NCBI GenBank assembly: GCA_947463975.1
Contig: CANHUW010000051.1
Span: 1-9,775, forward strand
Length of the DNA stretch: 9,775 bases
Direction: 5' to 3'
Source: Bacteroidota bacterium
GTDB taxonomy: Bacteria; Bacteroidota; Bacteroidia; Chitinophagales; Chitinophagaceae
In this document: piece after piece, positions 7,397-9,775 of the stretch
Layout: each line of letters starts with the position of its first letter
Numbering within the stretch: the first letter of the stretch is position 1
Program-made: the position numbers and the translations under genes
Notes under the pieces: model-generated
The model's database searches: none
What the model was told of the DNA's origin: nothing
Seen by the model: the letters and a program-made list of their open reading frames with translations, nothing else

Positions 7397-8383
7397 CTAA
7401 AACATTGCCTTAAAACTAAAAATTGTACCCTGGGGGTGATTTTCGCTTATCAATAACTGAGATTGATGGAATTCTGCAATTTTCTTACATAAATACAAGC
7501 CCAAACCAGTCCCTTTGGTAGATCTTGTAAATTCATTACCCACTCTATAAAATTTATTGAATACGCGTTCTCTTTCTGCAGGTGGAATCCCTGGACCATT
7601 ATCTTTCACTTGCATTAAAATCTGTTGCTCCTTTTGTTCCAAAATAACCTCTATAGGTGATTCAATGGGTGCATACTTGTTAGCATTGTCAATCAAATTC
7701 TGTAATAGCATCTGCATTAACAAAGGTTCGGCATACATCATTACCCCTTCTTGAACATGTGTAATAATTTTCCTTGTAGGAAATCTTTCTTCAAAAGATT
7801 TTACTACTCCAGTGACAATTTCAGTGAGAAGAATGGATTGTTTGTTTTGCTGATAATCTGCCAAATCTAATTGAGCAGCTAAAAGAATATTATTACATAA
7901 TGCATCCAAACGCTGTGTTTCTTTCAAAGAATTATTCAACAATTGTTTTTGTTGATCTAATTGAAGATCTCTTTTTAAAAGGGTTTCAATATTTAATTGG
8001 GTTACTGCGATGGGCGTTTTTAGTTCATGCGTTACCGCCATCATAAAATTTTGTTGCTGATTAGAGTACCTTAATTGTTTCACCAAAGACCTATATACAT
8101 AGATGGCACCTAAAAAAAATAAGAATAAAAAGGTAATACCCTCTCCTAGAAATTGTTTTCTTTTTCTTTCTTGATAATTTAACAGTGCTTGATATTGTGC
8201 AGTAGTTGCACCTGGTGATGCTTGTAATTTTTCGATTTTTATTTGTGTGATTTGATCATTTTGTTTTTCCAATGATACATACCACCAAATAAATGCTGCT
8301 ACCATGTACGTCAAAAAAATCCAATAAATAACACTGATGAGCTTCAATGGATCAATCATTGGTTTTTTGATAGCTATTTTCAT
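7397..8383 (-). CDS. Two-TM sensor histidine kinase (HisKA/HATPase)
   Basis: Inner-membrane sensor kinase of 328 residues. A basic N-terminus is followed by TM1 (about 15-36), a short roughly 45-residue periplasmic segment without a recognised sensor domain, and TM2 (about 82-98). There is no HAMP domain: TM2 is joined directly to the dimerisation helix. The H-box is THELKTPI with phospho-acceptor H119. The ATPase domain has the N-box NLIDNANKYAP, the G1 box DNGPGIP, the F-box-like FNKFYR and the G2 box GTGLGLYL. All catalytic boxes are intact. Its ATG overlaps the gldH stop as ATGA, implying translational coupling. No response regulator is adjacent, so the partner must be encoded elsewhere. 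The signal sensed is unknown; the gldH linkage hints at an envelope or gliding/secretion context, which is inference. Confidence 0.93.
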   Translation of the reverse strand: MKIAIKKPMIDPLKLISVIYWIFLTYMVAAFIWWYVSLEKQNDQITQIKIEKLQASPGATTAQYQALLNYQERKRKQFLGEGITFLFLFFLGAIYVYRSLVKQLRYSNQQQNFMMAVTHELKTPIAVTQLNIETLLKRDLQLDQQKQLLNNSLKETQRLDALCNNILLAAQLDLADYQQNKQSILLTEIVTGVVKSFEERFPTRKIITHVQEGVMMYAEPLLMQMLLQNLIDNANKYAPIESPIEVILEQKEQQILMQVKDNGPGIPPAERERVFNKFYRVGNEFTRSTKGTGLGLYLCKKIAEFHQSQLLISENHPQGTIFSFKAMF

Positions 8384-8865
8384 GGCTTTGCTTTTTCTAC
8401 TCTTACTCCAGTAGTTAAAATATTCTGTAGTGGATCTTCGCGCATAATCTGCTGTATACTTACTTTAAAAATTCCTTTTGGAAGTTTCAAGGCTTGCGTG
8501 TTCATCAACACCCTATGATCATAAATATCATCCATGCCAGAGCCTAGCCATCCATTCATATCATCTGCTAAATTGATATTAATGGTTTGCTTTTGCACAG
8601 TATCACCAGCAGCCTGTGTGCTCACTTGTAGCCAAATATTTTTATAATGATATGCATTGTGATGTCTTACCACAAAAAACATATTGTACCTAGCATTGGA
8701 ATCGGCTATTGTAAATTGATATTGGTTTACCTGCTTACTAGCCCATTGATGCTCTGGGTAAGTAGTGGTTTGCTCATACAAATCAATGGTTTGACAAGCT
8801 CCTAAAAATAGTGTCACTAGAAGTATTAAATATGTTTTATTCCACAAGCTCATCTTATAAAACAT
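8380..8865 (-). CDS. gldH: Gliding motility lipoprotein GldH
   Basis: GldH is a lipoprotein required for gliding in Flavobacterium johnsoniae and found across Bacteroidota, including non-gliders; its biochemical role is unclear. The product here is 161 residues. A Lys-containing N-terminus and hydrophobic core lead to the lipobox LFLGAC with lipidated C24. The mature part shows the family pattern: a short N-terminal strand with W41, YNMFFVVRH, YKNIWLQV, the signature WLGSGMDDIYDHRV, then KGIFKVSIQQIMREDPL and a closing VRVEK. The start could be the ATG at 8865, overlapping the yicC end by 11 bases, or the ATG at 8853, which follows the yicC stop after one base (TAAGATG); both leave the signal peptide intact. 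It ends in an ATGA overlap with the kinase gene. I recall gldH usually sitting next to ricT and a penicillin-binding protein gene in this phylum; here it does not. Confidence 0.88.
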   Translation of the reverse strand: MFYKMSLWNKTYLILLVTLFLGACQTIDLYEQTTTYPEHQWASKQVNQYQFTIADSNARYNMFFVVRHHNAYHYKNIWLQVSTQAAGDTVQKQTININLADDMNGWLGSGMDDIYDHRVLMNTQALKLPKGIFKVSIQQIMREDPLQNILTTGVRVEKAKP

Positions 8866-9730
8866 TTAAAATTTGTTCCTTTGCTTTTTCTAATTCATCC
8901 TTCATTAAAATCACTGCTTTTTGAATATCTACATCATTGGCTTTAGAGCCAGTTGTGTTAATCTCTCTACCCATTTCTTGTAAAATAAAAGAAAGCTTTT
9001 TCCCTTTAGAAGGATCTTTCTCTAACAAAATAGTATTAAAGTAAACGCAATGATTTGTCAATCTTACACGTTCTTCAGAGATGTCAATTTTTTCAATGTA
9101 ATAGATTAGTTCTTGTTCTAATCTATTAGCGTCATATTTATCAGCACCAATATGTTGCTCTAATTGCTTGATTAGATTTTCTTTTACTTTAGCCCTTCTA
9201 ATGGGTTCGATTTTTTCAATAATAGCTTGCTGAGCAGAAATAGCAGCTACTCTTTCCATTAAATCTTTCTCGATAGACTTCCCTTCTTCCACTCTATGCT
9301 TCATCAATAAATCAATCGCTTGTTGTAATACTCCAGCCAATACCTTCCACTCTTCCTCTGTAAATACTTCATTGGTTGAAGCAACCACATCTGGCATTTT
9401 TAATAAAGTACTTAAAATATTTTCTTTGGTAATCCCTAATTCGTCTGCCAACTCCATAATGGGTTGGTAATAAGATTTGGCTAATTCTTTATTGATACTG
9501 ATGGGTTTTGTAATCCCATTAGATTTGATTTGAATGTTACACTCCACACTGCCTCTTAAAATAGTTTCATTCAATTTGTTTCTAATCTCTACCTCATAAG
9601 GCTTTAAAGGAGAGGGGATATTTAAGCGAAGGTCAAATTGCTTTCCATTTAAAGACTTTACTTCGACAATAAATGTCTTTTCATTAAAATTGCTCTCCGC
9701 CCTACCGTATCCGGTCATTGAATATAACAT
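8855..9730 (-). CDS. yicC: YicC/YloC family endoribonuclease
   Basis: Cytoplasmic RNA-cleaving protein family; E. coli YicC has endoribonuclease activity and promotes decay of the small RNA RyhB. The 291-residue length matches the family. The start MLYSMTGYGRAES is the family's hallmark N-terminus, so the ATG at 9730 is secure. The N-terminal YicC domain includes VEVKSLNGKQFDLRLNIP and LRGSVECNIQI. The C-terminal DUF1732 domain contains the conserved YIEKIDISEERVRLTNH, the KLSFILQEMGREINTTGSKA block and a helical KAVILMKDELEKAKEQILNVL end, the region holding the conserved Glu, Arg and Asn residues of the family. It is first in the five-gene minus-strand run and overlaps or abuts gldH. The guanylate kinase gene often found after yicC is absent; gldH takes that place. 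Confidence 0.95.
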   Translation of the reverse strand: MLYSMTGYGRAESNFNEKTFIVEVKSLNGKQFDLRLNIPSPLKPYEVEIRNKLNETILRGSVECNIQIKSNGITKPISINKELAKSYYQPIMELADELGITKENILSTLLKMPDVVASTNEVFTEEEWKVLAGVLQQAIDLLMKHRVEEGKSIEKDLMERVAAISAQQAIIEKIEPIRRAKVKENLIKQLEQHIGADKYDANRLEQELIYYIEKIDISEERVRLTNHCVYFNTILLEKDPSKGKKLSFILQEMGREINTTGSKANDVDIQKAVILMKDELEKAKEQILNVL

Positions 9731-9733
9731 AGT

Positions 9734-9765
9734 AATACCTATTTGTAAAAGTGCCTAAAGGTATT
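9734..9765. repeat. Short inverted repeat upstream of yicC
   Basis: AATACCT (9734-9740) and AGGTATT (9759-9765) form a perfect 7-base inverted repeat with an 18-base spacer, starting 3 bases upstream of the yicC start codon. One arm overlaps the putative -7 element, so it could be an operator, but arms this short arise often by chance in AT-rich DNA. Confidence 0.2.
9756..9763 (-). promoter_or_regulatory. Possible -7 promoter element of the yicC run
   Basis: On the minus strand TACCTTTA lies 25 bases before the yicC ATG and is one base from the Bacteroidota -7 consensus TAnnTTTG. The matching -33 box would fall at or beyond the right edge, so it cannot be tested here. Weak support. Confidence 0.25.
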
Positions 9766-9775
9766 TAAAAATCTA

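Noticed and set aside
7397..8383. Naming the kinase PorY
   Set aside because: Shared histidine-kinase boxes are not specific; gldH linkage alone cannot establish orthology.
1..9775. Mobile elements, CRISPR, tRNA/rRNA, defence or toxin-antitoxin systems
   Set aside because: No transposase or integrase motifs, regular spaced repeats, tRNA-like folds or defence-type genes were seen; all substantial coding space is explained by conserved chromosomal genes.

Overview
The window looks like an ordinary chromosomal housekeeping region of a Bacteroidota bacterium, most likely Chitinophagaceae or a close relative. The DNA is AT-rich. It carries the Bacteroidota-specific gliding/secretion lipoprotein gene gldH, a PSP1/RicT protein with the Cys-rich N-terminus I associate with this phylum, lipoproteins with short lipoboxes, and promoter-like TAnnTTTG elements instead of clear Shine-Dalgarno sites. 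No mobile elements, tRNAs, rRNAs or CRISPR arrays were seen, and no gene-free stretch exceeds about 60 bases.

Layout: (1) 1-1265, plus strand: the 3' part of a ricT-like gene whose start lies left of the window; it ends in a tandem Gly-Pro-Arg-Pro-Asn-Asn tail. (2) 1271-2995, minus strand: an M3-family zinc oligoendopeptidase, convergent with ricT and only 5 bases from it. (3) 3053-4894, plus strand: mutL, divergent from the peptidase over a 57-base region that holds the likely promoters. (4) 4933-9730, minus strand: a compact five-gene run in transcription order yicC, gldH, sensor histidine kinase, arginase-fold protein, dacB-like PBP4 lipoprotein. Three of its four junctions overlap or nearly abut and the fourth is 35 bases, so it is probably one transcript.

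How the genes fit together: the minus-strand run joins RNA turnover (YicC) with envelope functions (GldH, a two-TM kinase and a penicillin-binding DD-peptidase), plus an arginase-like enzyme. MutL is the mismatch-repair matchmaker, RicT is an Fe-S-type regulatory adaptor, and the peptidase degrades oligopeptides.

I do not see an obvious new multi-gene system. The points most worth a second look are a MutL whose C-terminal endonuclease residues are all replaced although a clamp-binding-like motif remains, an arginase-fold protein lacking two canonical metal ligands, a histidine kinase translationally coupled to gldH with no response regulator in view, and the repeat tail and Cys-rich head of the RicT homologue.
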